Shown in pieces: positions 28,377 through 36,430 of a DNA stretch of 64,000 bases. Each line of letters opens with the position of its first letter. The stretch's first letter is position 1. Origin of the DNA: Costus lasius (lineage: Eukaryota; Streptophyta; Magnoliopsida; Zingiberales; Costaceae). The stretch spans positions 5,422,001 through 5,486,000 of the forward strand of contig CM050454.1 in NCBI GenBank assembly GCA_027563935.2, given 5' to 3'. The notes under the pieces were generated by a model that was given only the letters and a program-made list of their open reading frames with translations, ran no database searches and was not told where the DNA came from. Position numbers and translations under genes: made by a program.

Positions 28377-31300
28377 TAGGTTCGGGTAATGGTATCCATG
28401 CTATATTACCCAATTATCTGATAAATGGGTCGGGTACCTGCTACCAACCCACTCGAGTGTCATCCCTAGCTCCGATGAATCCACGAACAACAATATATCA
28501 CATCACTTCAAACAAGCCAAATATCTCAAAAGTTATATATATGAGAATAATACTTCTCTCATAAATGTCTAATCAATAAATACATAAAATAATATATGCA
28601 AGTACAAGTAGCATCAACCTTAAGATAACACAACTTAATTAATCATGCCACTACTATGTTGCACAATGAAATTGTACAAAACATAAACGGAACATGAAAC
28701 AAATCAAGCAATAGAGGCAAAAGGGCTTAATGTCTAATCTTTTAGTTGACACCGTACAAAGAAAAGTGAAGGTAAGATCCCTACCTCATTACTATAGTCC
28801 TATGCCAACGGCTTAATGACTAGTTCTGCACTCCATTTCACACGAGAATGGAAGGAGAGGTCGTTGGAACCAGATGATGCTACTCACCTGAGGAAAAACT
28901 TCATTGACATGGATGACACTGCTTGCCAACCTCACCTTCGGACACTGCTACAAGTAGCTGCCGAACACTATAGCCACCATGAACGATGAAGACATCAAAC
29001 TAAGAGAACATGGTTGCACCATTAAGAGGAGACTTCAATCAGAAGCAGGTTTGTTGCCGAAAAAAGGAATGCGAGTGGAAAGACAAATGGAGCAGTGGTA
29101 GTGATTGGAGAGAGGAACCCTTTCGAAAGAGGGGTTTTATTTTATTTTATTTTTTTTTTTGCATTTTTTAGGAAAGCTCAACAAGTTTTCAATATTATAA
29201 TTAGTTACCGTTTGTAAATATATTTATACTTTTTTGTGTTATAACATGAACAATGTCTAGAAATTGGAATTTGCAAAGTACCTTATCTTTCCTTATATTT
29301 GTTGTTTAGTTGCACTTTGTCCATGGTTAACTCCTCTACTAGTGAGACAGCAGCAACATGTAGCACGGTTCTTGTAGTCATATTAACTATGTTATTGGTT
29401 GTTTTTCTGTATGTGGACTTGTTGGTTGACAACATTAAATGTAGTGTGGGTTTCATTTAGTGTTGGCATTACCTAGTATGTCATGCCTTGACTATTCATG
29501 TGGTTGTATGGGAGGCATGTCCCGCTGGACCTAGTTGCTTGGTTAGCTTTGAGTGACTCGTGCATTACATGCTTGAGAAAGAAAGACAACATTTTGGGGT
29601 TTCTCTTGAGTGATTTGCATATTGCAATCAGTAGTTTGGGGCAAGGTTTTCAAAATCGGTTCAAACAGCCTAGTTTTTTCAATTCAGATCGGTCTGACGC
29701 TAGTCCAGAATAAAATGCAGTTACAAAGCGTGTGGAAGCGGCGACACCAAATGGCGGAGCCGAAGCATGGAGCGGATACTCCAACTTCCACTCCCACTCT
29801 TGGTGAGTGGAGCAGATGGAGCTAGCGGAGCTGAACTTCCTAGCGGGCGGAGCGTAAGCTGGAGCAGAAGCTTGTAGCTAGAGCGGAACTAGCTAGATGG
29901 AGCTTGGAGTGGATGGAGCGGAGGATCAAGAAAGCTCGAGCAAAGCTAAGCTGACGCTTGCCTAGAGCGGTACATCCGGTACCTGAACCAGTACCTATCG
30001 ATATAATAGTAGACTGGTACATCCGATCGAATCGGTTTTTCAACTGATGTAAATAGTTCCTGAGTGACACAAGTGTGTGTGATGCTCGAGCTATTCTATG
30101 ATTTCATCTTGTCAGATGACCGAGTGATGTGTTCACTAATTGATTTGTTGAGAGGTTGAACTATAATGGATGGCCGATATGCTCTACTTTGTAATTTATT
30201 GAATGAATTATTTTGTCAAGCTTTGTGATCTTGTCTGTTCAATCTTTCAAAGTGTGTCAAATTTGGTCTTCTCATAATTCAAATTTCAAATTTGTACTTT
30301 TAAACAATTTAATCCACATAAGGTAGAAAGGTATGATTACTTAGGGAATCAAGGTATGGTTACTTAGCGAATCAATATAAGCATCATAATTGTTCTTACC
30401 TCTTGCAATATACATCTTCTAAAATTCAGGTTGTTTTCAATGTTGCTTTGGCGCCAGTCCTCATGGTTTAACAACTGAACTCTGCTTCAGTAGCTTAGTT
30501 TAGGATGACCTTCAAGTTTTGGGGAACTTCTCTCTCTTTCCTTCAAAAATTAAATGTGAAAGTTCTGATTTGCAACAATCAATTCATTCCTTATAAAGGA
30601 TAACAAAAGTGTTAATCACCCTCTTAGTTATCTGCACAGTAAAAAATCAATCCGCAGAAATAAACTGAACTGTTTCGAGATCATACATAATTTTTTCCTA
30701 GATATACTAAAGGAAATATATGAATAGTTATAATCATGATATTGAGATAATTATTGGATATTATAATTGCCAGGAGACTAGTTTGTTTTTCATGATGGTG
30801 TTGCAATTGTCAATTCATATGCAACAGTTACCATATCATCTATAACCCTCCCTTAATCTCAAGGTGGCAAAGTAATGCAATTTTGATTTTGAGAAATAAG
30901 TTGCACATGCATAAATTGCTGTCATGGGCAAAATGTCGTCAGCGGGAACAAGGGCGGAGAAGATGATGGATGTCAGATAGTCATAGACGAGAGCGCTCAT
31001 CAACCACACAAAAAAATGTTGGGTGCCTGTGCATGTGGGAACAAGAGGGCTCCAAGATTAGTAATAGTAACACTGGTAGCATGCAGGCAGTGAAGTCTCG
31101 AGTGCTCCTGCTCGCACGAGAGAGGAAAGAGATTGCTATTTCCTGCAACTGCATTACTTTGCGTGCAGACAGGAAGAGGACTGCTTTTTCATGTATACAA
31201 GAGCGAAAAAAGTGCTCAGCGCAAGAAAGGAGAAGTGTTGCAAGTCATGCAGGAGATAGACATGCAAGTTCTAGGTTTGTATATGAGATGATTGCGTCAA

Positions 31301-33436
31301 TATTTGATCAAGAGAAGATCAACATAATGAAGAGGATGCTTGTGTTTGTTTGTGCTAGAGAGAGCCATGAGAAGATGAAGACGGAGAAGTGAGGTAGCCA
31401 ATGGCAAAGACATCAGCGGTGAGAGGCCAAAGTTGTTAGTCATAGATCTAGAAGAGAAGTCAATTAGAGGCGGTTTTGGGGTCAAAGATGGCAAAGGATT
31501 CATGAAGGGAGAAGTGTTGTCAAGGTAAGGAGAGATTTTGCTAAGCAAGATAGGAAGGGTCAAGAGATGATTAATGTGGTGGACAAAAAAAAGGATGAGG
31601 TTGTATTTATGGTTCACCATCAGGCACAATTGTCAACGTATTCCAGGAGGTATGTTCTACACACCAATTTGAGTAGACTAAACTAAAATAGTAATAATGT
31701 GTTTCAGGATAATACATGATGCAAGTACATCAAATAGGAAAATATACAAATACTAATAAGATGTTGACTAGGTAAGCTAATTCGGGTATCCGGAATGGGT
31801 AGTGTTGAGACAGAATGCAGAGTGGGAGCAGTGGTAGAAAAAGAACAAGAACAAGCAACTTCTACTCGCGTGCAGTCTCTCTTCTTCTTCGCTTTGTGTG
31901 TACCGGTTATGAGCACCAATACAAACCATTTGTACTGCCTAGTAGGGATAAATTTTTTAACCTTGCCATAAATAGAAAGATTTGGTGAAGTCCATGTTGG
32001 TGTTCCCATGGTTAATCTTTCCCAACTTTCATATTATGTAACACAATCATTACTCTTATTCAACAAGGACAATGAACTTTGGCTCTAAAATGTTGAAAAT
32101 AAGATGCTATGACAACGTAAAACCTTCAGCCTCCTTCAGTCAGGTGACCTGCAAAGGAAAAAATCATTGCCCCTCTGTTTAGTTACTTTTTTAGACATTA
32201 AGTAGTTATAATCTATTTATTTTTCACATTTGCTTGCTGATATATAAATTGTACTAGTACATCAAAAGGAAAATATACAAATGTAGTAGTAATAAGATTG
32301 TGATTAGGTAACATAATTATGTGATATGATAGTTTCATAATTAACAAGATTTGTCAAGTCCATGAGGCGTTGCCAACTTGCCATAATCTTTGTGACCTTC
32401 ATATCATGTAACACAGTCATTAGTCCTCTTATTCAACAAGAATATTACACATAATTTTGGCTCGAAATGATGACAATAAGATTGACAACAAAAAACCTCT
32501 CAGACCCAGATCACTTGTAAGGAGAAAACACTGCCTCTCTCTGAGTTACTTTTCTAGACATTAAGCATGTGTAGTTCCATTTATTTCTCACTTCCATTTT
32601 CTGATATTTTCATTTTAAATTGGCATTGTAGACAGTAGACTTGATCATTTCCTGGCATCTTCCATGAAAGTTAAAGATGATTGAAGAAACTGAAAGTTAA
32701 ATTTGGAAGATTTTCAAGTCCGGATTTTCCATCTTCTCTTTCAATGTTTTCTTACATCTTCAAAACTACCTGAACCTATTGTATGCACACGCATATAGCT
32801 ATTTTTTTCCCCTGATGTGTTTTTGAATGAATCCAACAGGTTGCTTTAGCAAATCAAGACTTCGAGGCTGCTCTGAGTTTTTTGGATCAATCAAGATCTG
32901 AACACATTCAACTAGATATCCAGATTTTTAACACAATTCTTCGTGAAGCATATATCAAGGTAATTTTGGTGGATGGTAACAGTTCTTATTATATTTGTTA
33001 AGAACAACTAGCGGTTTATAGTTCATCATTTTCTCAGGGTAGAATTGATGTTGTAGAGCTTATGGTTGAGGGTATGCATCGGGAGAAAATCCAACCTGAC
33101 CCATCGACTCTGTGGTACACATTCTCCGCATATGTAGAGAATGGTTTCTACAACACTGCAATGGAGGCACTGCAGGTGTTAAGCATGCGGATGATCTCTG
33201 ATGAAGTTGAAGTTCTTCAAGAGAAGCGAGCTGTCTTCGAGGAACTTATACTTAGAGAAGATCCAGATGTTGAGTTAGAGATCATTGAAACATTTAAGGA
33301 TTCTCAAGAGTTTCTTGTCACTGCTCTGATGAACTTAAGATGGTGTGCCACCATGGGTTCCTCAATATCATGGTCACCTGAGGAAAGTCAATGGGCGAAA
33401 AGGCTTGCAATTCTTGATGCTAGAACGTGTATTTGA
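6062..33436 (+). CDS. Pentatricopeptide-repeat protein, At1g76280-like (5' end missing), 11 exons
   Basis: Joined exons: 6062-6205, 9597-9704, 13086-13268, 18094-18804, 19870-19965, 20805-20984, 21575-21802, 22877-23020, 23187-23375, 32840-32959, 33038-33436. Every junction is GT..AG and every intron is phase 0, giving 833 residues ending in TGA. The protein shows P-class PPR helical pairs, clearest in exons 8-11 ([56 protein letters not shown]). Order and content match the intron-rich Arabidopsis protein At1g76280 as I recall it; a similarity search would settle this. PPR proteins generally bind organelle RNA. The N-terminal targeting exon is not seen and probably lies left of the Ty3 element or outside the window. 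The gene spans over 27 kb because of nested transposons. No frameshift or stop lies in any exon, so it looks functional. Confidence 0.88.
6206..8954 (+). other. PPR intron, left part, unassigned
   Basis: AT-rich with no exon-like block. A short (ATT/ATC)n patch lies at about 7975-8020. Reading frames at 7141-7335 and 8085-8309 have no recognisable content. Confidence 0.5.
8955..9084. mobile_element. Palindromic Tourist/PIF-like MITE, 130 bp
   Basis: An inverted repeat: the left arm GTTTGTGTTTCCTTAGATGG is mirrored by a right arm reading CATTGTGTTTCTTTTGATGG on the opposite strand, and the arms continue with GGAAAACTG and GGAAAG-type blocks. The element is flanked by TTA on both sides, the 3-bp target duplication of PIF/Harbinger elements. 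Two larger cargo elements (39370-40443 and 62764-63627) share the TGTGTTTC terminus. Confidence 0.65.
9326..9440. repeat. GGTACC-rich dispersed repeat, fragment
   Basis: Begins CCAAGGTTTTTAAAACTAG and contains GGTATTGGTTAGTACCAATT. It resembles the better-preserved copies at 19505-19742, 24970-25230 and 29640-30045. Confidence 0.4.
9597..9704 (+). CDS. PPR gene exon B (36 codons)
   Basis: Bounded by TTACTTAG and GTACGT. It encodes [16 protein letters not shown] and ends KGGYIKE, matching the PPR framework on both sides in phase 0. Confidence 0.82.
9705..10359 (+). other. PPR intron, unassigned part with CT-rich tract
   Basis: A pyrimidine-rich stretch at about 9975-10110 gives a proline-rich reading frame that I regard as an artefact of composition. 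Otherwise I see nothing. Confidence 0.45.
10360..10660. repeat. GGTACC-rich dispersed repeat with (TA)n inside
   Basis: Contains CAGTACCTATTAG, ACCAATGGTACTTATCGA and the block TACAAATTGACCGTACC at about 10633-10649. That block recurs exactly inside the copy at 24970-25230. A (TA)n run at 10424-10472 divides it. Confidence 0.5.
10424..10472. repeat. (TA)n microsatellite
   Basis: About 24 uninterrupted TA units in the PPR intron between exons B and C. Confidence 0.95.
10666..11530. repeat. 865-bp alternating purine-pyrimidine tract (TATG/TACA/TATA)
   Basis: The tract is almost entirely alternating purine and pyrimidine, built of TATG, TACA, TGTA and TATA steps. The middle has palindromic higher-order units of about 34 bp such as GTATATACATATATGTATAC. 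Stop codons TAA, TAG and TGA each need two purines in a row, so such a tract is open in all six frames. The long reading frames seen here on both strands therefore carry no coding meaning. Sequences of this kind can form cruciforms or left-handed DNA. Confidence 0.95.
11531..13085 (+). other. PPR intron, unassigned
   Basis: No recognisable gene or repeat end. It finishes with a TTTTCTTAG splice acceptor before exon C. Confidence 0.5.
13086..13268 (+). CDS. PPR gene exon C (61 codons)
   Basis: Bounded by TTTTCTTAG and GTATGT. It encodes [11 protein letters not shown] at the start, then [11 protein letters not shown] and HCFELME, and ends TYWELLK, with PPR-like helical pairs. Confidence 0.85.
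13269..14131 (+). other. PPR intron left of the gag-only element
   Basis: AT-rich with no exon-like block and no repeat end recognised. Confidence 0.45.
14132..14136. other. Target-site duplication GTTTC, left copy
   Basis: GTTTC directly before the 5' LTR. The identical 5 bp follow the 3' LTR at 16691-16695. An exact 5-bp duplication is the normal trace of LTR-retrotransposon integration and fixes the element edges. Confidence 0.92.
14137..14309 (+). repeat. 5' LTR of the gag-only element
   Basis: 173 bp from TGTTACGGGCC to CCTATCA. It aligns without length change to 16518-16690. It contains a TATA-like CTATAAATAAA around 14222-14232, a plausible promoter TATA box. Confidence 0.93.
14312..14330 (+). 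other. Putative primer-binding site of the gag-only element
   Basis: TGGTCTGACCTGCCAGATC just after the LTR. It differs at one base from the block at 364-382 in the chromovirus. Confidence 0.6.
15043..16488 (+). pseudogene. gag of the non-autonomous element (stop-interrupted)
   Basis: The reading runs from ATG at 15043 through a coiled-coil-like start ([13 protein letters not shown]), a Gag core ([41 protein letters not shown]) and a CCHC zinc knuckle ([14 protein letters not shown] at about 16339-16380), ending in FQP then TGA at 16486-16488. In-frame stops interrupt it at about 15226, 15520, 15604, 15793 and 15871, and it shifts frame between about 16075 and 16240. Stops are mostly TAG where CAG or TGG is expected, so this copy is inactive. 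The product would be a capsid and nucleocapsid protein; the polymerase-coding part is absent. Confidence 0.85.
16518..16690 (+). repeat. 3' LTR of the gag-only element
   Basis: 173-bp direct repeat of 14137-14309, preceded by the purine-rich CCAAGAGGAGGGCAA and followed by the GTTTC duplication. Confidence 0.93.
16691..16695. other. Target-site duplication GTTTC, right copy
   Basis: Identical to 14132-14136. Confidence 0.92.
17325..17520. repeat. GGTACC-rich dispersed repeat copy
   Basis: Contains GGTACAAGGTTGGTACC, CTGGTAACTGTACAGG and AACCGATATACACC around a short (TA)n. The right end, TTTCTAAAACATTAG, is like other copies. Confidence 0.45.
17885..17937. repeat. (TA)n microsatellite
   Basis: About 26 TA units in the PPR intron. 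Confidence 0.95.
18094..18804 (+). CDS. PPR gene exon D (237 codons)
   Basis: The largest exon, bounded by GGTTTTGCAG and GTACTG. It begins [18 protein letters not shown] and [18 protein letters not shown], has a low-conservation serine/asparagine-rich middle, then resumes with [17 protein letters not shown] and ends AERLFLQ. The central linker between two PPR blocks is unusual for a P-class PPR protein. Confidence 0.9.
18805..19869 (+). other. PPR intron D/E
   Basis: AT-rich intron containing one well-formed GGTACC-rich repeat copy at 19505-19742, ending in TTTCTGTAG. Confidence 0.55.
19505..19742. repeat. GGTACC-rich dispersed repeat with inverted ends
   Basis: The left end ATGTTTTAAATACTG is mirrored by the right end CAGTATTCAAAACCTTG. 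Between them are ATACCGGTACATGG, AGTGGTATTAACTGGTATCG and ACCAAACTATACC. The inverted ends suggest a MITE or foldback element; I cannot define a target duplication. Confidence 0.55.
19870..19965 (+). CDS. PPR gene exon E (32 codons)
   Basis: Bounded by TTTCTGTAG and GTATCT. It encodes [19 protein letters not shown] and ends YGMKV. The ...[12 protein letters not shown] phrase is a PPR repeat boundary. Confidence 0.87.
19966..20804 (+). other. PPR intron E/F, unassigned
   Basis: No recognised element; ends TTACATTGCAG. Confidence 0.5.
20805..20984 (+). CDS. PPR gene exon F (60 codons)
   Basis: Bounded by TTGCAG and GTAATC. It encodes [20 protein letters not shown] and ends [11 protein letters not shown], a clear PPR repeat. 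Confidence 0.88.
20985..21574 (+). other. PPR intron F/G, unassigned
   Basis: AT-rich, with no feature recognised; ends AACTTTCAG. Confidence 0.5.
21575..21802 (+). CDS. PPR gene exon G (76 codons)
   Basis: Bounded by TTTCAG and GTATTT. It encodes [20 protein letters not shown], then [14 protein letters not shown], and ends SFASMKNL. It joins in phase to IRALGAEGM in the next exon. Confidence 0.9.
21803..22876 (+). other. PPR intron G/H
   Basis: Contains a weak GGTACC-type fragment around 22015-22090 (GGCCGGTTCATATCAGACC). It ends at CTTTCCAG. I see no other feature. Confidence 0.45.
22877..23020 (+). CDS. PPR gene exon H (48 codons)
   Basis: Bounded by TTTCCAG and GTACCT. It encodes [20 protein letters not shown] and ends [14 protein letters not shown]. 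Confidence 0.9.
23187..23375 (+). CDS. PPR gene exon I (63 codons)
   Basis: Bounded by AATGCAG and GTATGG. It holds almost two complete PPR motifs: [50 protein letters not shown]. Confidence 0.93.
24005..24172. repeat. GGTACC-rich dispersed repeat copy
   Basis: Contains GGTCCCCAGTACGAACCGGA, TACCAGTACCGGATATACC and TGGCGGTATGGAACGAAA. The right end, ATTAAAAACCTTAGG, matches the family terminus. Confidence 0.5.
24970..25230. repeat. GGTACC-rich dispersed repeat with GC-rich core
   Basis: Starts CAAGGTTTTAAAATCCAGT and contains GATCGGTACGGTACCGG near its left end. A GC-rich core (about 25050-25165) is followed by TACAAATTGACCGTACC, the block also found at 10633-10649. The right end is TTTTGAATCACTGG. 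The core has no counterpart in the other copies. Confidence 0.6.
27287..28468. mobile_element. Non-autonomous hAT transposon with exact 8-bp target duplication
   Basis: Element ends TAGGGATGGCA and TGTCATCCCTA are inverted repeats with one mismatch, and GCTCCGAT occurs immediately outside both ends (27279-27286 and 28469-28476). An 8-bp duplication with TAGGGATG ends is diagnostic of the hAT superfamily. The 1,182 bp have AT-rich arms with repeated CGGGTA/ACCCGA motifs, a (TA)n run at 28342-28374 and a GC-rich core at about 27600-28200. The core encodes no transposase. Its antisense frame (28144-27650, 164 codons) is low in complexity and I do not call it a gene. The element depends on a transposase elsewhere. 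Confidence 0.9.
28342..28374. repeat. (TA)n microsatellite inside the hAT element
   Basis: About 16 TA units near the right end of the hAT element. Confidence 0.9.
29640..30045. repeat. GGTACC-rich dispersed repeat with GGAGC-rich core
   Basis: Starts CAAGGTTTTCAAAATCGGT, and its right part reads GCGGTACATCCGGTACC and AACCAGTACCTATCG. The 250-bp core is dense in GGAGC motifs and unlike the cores of other copies. Confidence 0.55.
31725..32604 (+). repeat. Tandem duplication in the PPR intron
   Basis: Two direct copies: about 31725-32247 and 32262-32604. Shared, slightly diverged blocks include GGAAAATATACAAAT, AAGTCCATG followed by TTGGTG or AGGCGT, ATGTAACACA.TCATTA, TTATTCAACAAG and TTAGACATTAAG. 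Copy A is longer because it holds a roughly 200-bp insert at about 31770-31975, rich in GGTATCCGG and TGTACCGG, with the GGTACC-repeat terminus TTTTTTAACCTTGCC. Confidence 0.7.
31770..31975. repeat. GGTACC-type insert in copy A of the intron duplication
   Basis: Present in the first copy of the duplication and absent from the second, so it behaves as an insertion. It contains GGGTATCCGGAATGGG and GTGTACCGGTTATGAGC and ends AAATTTTTTAACCTTGCC. Confidence 0.5.
32840..32959 (+). CDS. PPR gene exon J (40 codons)
   Basis: Bounded by ATCCAACAG and GTAATT. It encodes [19 protein letters not shown] and ends [11 protein letters not shown]. Confidence 0.9.
33038..33436 (+). CDS. PPR gene terminal exon K (132 codons plus stop)
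   Basis: Begins after TTTCTCAG with [19 protein letters not shown], continues [10 protein letters not shown] and [16 protein letters not shown], and ends DARTCI then TGA. It resembles the C-terminus of the At1g76280 family, where the LNLRWC phrase follows the last repeats. Confidence 0.9.
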   Translation, partial: GRIDVVELMVEGMHREKIQPDPSTLWYTFSAYVENGFYNTAMEALQVLSMRMISDEVEVLQEKRAVFEELILREDPDVELEIIETFKDSQEFLVTALMNLRWCATMGSSISWSPEESQWAKRLAILDARTCI

Positions 33437-35276
33437 ACCTCTACAGACTTATCTTGTTATGTTGAATCTAGCTGCCCTTACACAGTTGGCGGCCGATGAG
33501 TTGTTGCATACCAGAAGGTCAATGCTAAAATGTACAGAGCTCTTAGCTGATTATTTTTTTTTCATTTGTGGTTCGCATCCAGAGCAATGCCTTTGTAACC
33601 CATTTTTATTGTGCTGGCGGCAAAGTACTAATGGACATTTGGCATCTAATTTATTTTGGTGGCAGGAAGTTTCTATAGAGCTTCTGTACGTCATGGTGGA
33701 TCCTGAGGTGAATGCACATTACTAAACAGGATCTTCTGTTTAGCTATTTTCATTTATGGCGGATATTTGTACTTGAACAAAGAAATGCACATTCGGGGCA
33801 CTGATTGCTAAATTTTTGTATGAGAGAGCGGCTAGATCTTTAAACATCATTGTGTTCTCCAGTGCAACAAGTGAATATAGCTTTAGCAAGTTTACTAAAT
33901 AATTCAAATAGTTCATTAACTTTATGTAACTTACTGTGTTGTGTTGTTTAGCATTAGCAACTAGCAATGTTATATCTCTGAATTTTTTTTGGAGCAAAAT
34001 TAACTTGGGGAGTGACGAAAGCACACGGCTAGGTAGAAGAATCCTTCACAAAGTGGCAAAACTCAAAAGGCGCAGGTATGGGGCTCACATGGTTTATTGA
34101 TGAATCTACTGACCTTTAAACTTTAAAGATAAGTTCAGAAAGGATGACCGATAGAAGTGCCATTAAGCTACAAAAAGTTCAAACGCTGGCTGCTGGACGT
34201 GATCTTAAAGGGCAATCTGTAGTTTAACAAAAGGGCAGCCTAAAAAAATGCTTGAAGTAGAACATGGAAAGAGCAGTAGTCTTTAGTGTGACCTCTCCTG
34301 ATAACTTCTGAAGCAAAAGGAGCAGCATAATTGTGATGCCAAAGTTCACCTACTTTCAGAAAGACTTTGGAGTGGGCCATGGTGTTTGTCTCCTTGTACT
34401 TTGAGCACTGAGTATGGAGTGATCGGCTGCTGTGGTCCTTCTCCATACTACTAGTGCCAGTGCCAGGAGATTGTTCTGGATCTGAGAGGGGATATCTGTG
34501 TGGGAACATCTAATCTTTGAGGGACATGCCAAACTTAGCAGATAAAGCTCGCATAAGGAGCAAAGGGGAGAAAAAGAAGAGTTCGTGCACCAAGAGAAAG
34601 CTAACTTTAGCTTTTCTTTTGGCTAGCATTGATGCTGCTGGTTTTAGCGACAAGCAATCACACAAAGTGAAGATGCAGGTCCGTTGGCTAAGAAGGTATT
34701 TCATTCGGTCCCTTTCTGTGTCATTCACTTTATCCTCTTTGTTTGACAGATTGGGGAAAAATCTTCAAAAGAAATCTTGTAAATATCATATCCGGATCAC
34801 CCAGTAAGGCACAAGAAGCAAATTCTACACTGTTCAACCATGAGCAAAGCAGATTAAAAAATCTCTCTTTTCTTGCCTGAGTAGTCTTAGCATGAATTAT
34901 TATAATTGAATCGATAGCACAAGTCCTCATACACAGGGTATTGCGCTTCTTTGGTAGAGATGATTTGGACAATTTAAAATTGCAAATAGAAAGAGAGATG
35001 ATCCAATCAAAACATTTTTAGAATGGATAATAAAATAGATATTCTTACTGTTCAGGATAATTTTAATGCTTTTTTGGCCTTCCAAAATTTTCTATTAAAA
35101 CATCTTTGAAATAATTGAAGTGGAACAAGATCATTATTAAAAATAAACCATGTTTGGGGTAAAAAAAATTATAACTAGAAGTGCTGTATAATTGTTTGAT
35201 GTGTTATATCTGGACGATCCATGATAAGATGTATTAGGAAACTTATGAAGAATGCTTGAATCATCTAAACCTAATG
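33437..35276 (+). other. PPR 3' flank, probable UTR then unassigned DNA
   Basis: No gene recognised. Overlapping frames at 33345-33725 and 34517-34807 have no family resemblance. The first few hundred bases probably include the PPR 3' UTR. Confidence 0.4.
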
Positions 35277-35284
35277 GTTTTAAT

Positions 35285-35790
35285 TAGGGATATGTCAATG
35301 GGGCGGGTCAGGTTGGGTTTTACCAAATCTAACCTGATCTTGACGCCCTTAAACTCATCTTTGATCCCCAACCTAAACTTGATGGGTTAAAAAATCATAT
35401 CTAATACCCAATCATGTCAGAAATTAGTGGAGAAATTTGAACAAAAAATTTTACTAAAAAAATATTCTTCTTCTAATACTAATATATATACTTTAATTTT
35501 TTCTCTTAAAACAATATAAGTATAATAGCTCATTAAATATAGCCATGCAATAATTTATTATAAAAACTCTAATATCTCAAAAATTATTTACAAAATAACT
35601 TCATAGGAAAAAGGTATTTTAGTAAATTTAAGCGTTGAATTGGGTCGGCTTTAGCTTCGAGCCTGGTTCTACAATACTCAGGGCTATCTCTATTTTGCTT
35701 ATTAAGCTTCTAGTTTTACCCAAACTCAATCCGAAACTCGATCAACATCAGGGCGGGGTGAGTCAAGTCTGGATTTTCTTGTCAACCCTA
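35285..35790. mobile_element. hAT-like MITE
   Basis: Left end TAGGGATATGTCAATGGGG, right end TCTTGTCAACCCTA, an approximate inverted repeat. It is flanked by GTTTTAAT on the left and GTTTTATG on the right, an imperfect 8-bp duplication. The GGGTCAGG and CAACCTAAAC motifs recall the hAT copies at 27287 and 56059. Confidence 0.6.
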
Positions 35791-35944
35791 GTTTTATGTT
35801 AAATTGTCCAAAAATTTTGAATCCAAAATAAAATTAGATTTTTTATCTAAATTAAGTGATTTTATTTAAATTAAGTGACCTAAGATAAAAATATCCCAAT
35901 AATGTACCTCCCAAGATACCATCGCTCATGTTGCACAAGGGAAA

Positions 35945-36080
35945 AAAATTTCTTAAGCGCCCCCTTGAGCGCGGCACCCCATTCGCCGTCTGTGTTGCCT
36001 CGAGATTCATGCATGCACATATCTCATTTGACGGCGGATGAGAGCGCCCCGCTCAAGGGGGGACGCTTAGAAAATTTATT
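35945..36080. repeat. Small GC-rich inverted repeat
   Basis: The left arm TTAAGCGCCCCCTTGAGCG pairs with the right arm GCTCAAGGGGGGACGCTTAG, and the inner blocks TTCGCCGTC and GACGGCGGA also pair. It could be a MITE or a strong hairpin; there is no clear target duplication. Confidence 0.6.
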
Positions 36081-36430
36081 CTTGCATGAGGCGACTTAAC
36101 AGCATATGCTTTCTATTTTTCCTTCTCTATCATTGTCCTTGCTCTTTATCCTCTAAAATATGGGAGGTGATAAATATTTAACGAACAATTTGGTTCGTCA
36201 AGACCTCAAATACAAATCCAAATTTAAAAAATTAGACACTACACAACTGGATAGTATAAATGTAACAAATCAATTCATTAAAAAGTTTCTAATTAATTAT
36301 TATTATATAATTGAACACTATTCATATTGTTAATATAAGTATTAAAAGGTTAATGTGTTGTTATATTTTTTTCTCCTAATAAATAATTAAATATACAATG
36401 CATGCATGTTTAGTAAGGATACTTGACTAT

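Larger units (their letters stand above)
23376..32839 (+). other. 9.46-kb PPR intron I/J packed with repeats
   Basis: Exon I ends FTALIK and exon J starts [12 protein letters not shown], so coding is continuous across this intron. It contains GGTACC-type repeats (24005, 24970, 29640 and 31770), a hAT element (27287-28468), two diverged copies of a longer unnamed repeat (about 24660-25370 and 29300-30240) and a tandem duplication near its 3' end. A reading frame at 30970-31392 (140 codons) has no recognisable content, and I do not call it a gene. Confidence 0.6.

Noticed and set aside
30970..31392. A 140-codon frame in the large PPR intron
   Set aside because: No recognisable domain or splice context, and coding of the host gene is continuous across the intron without it.
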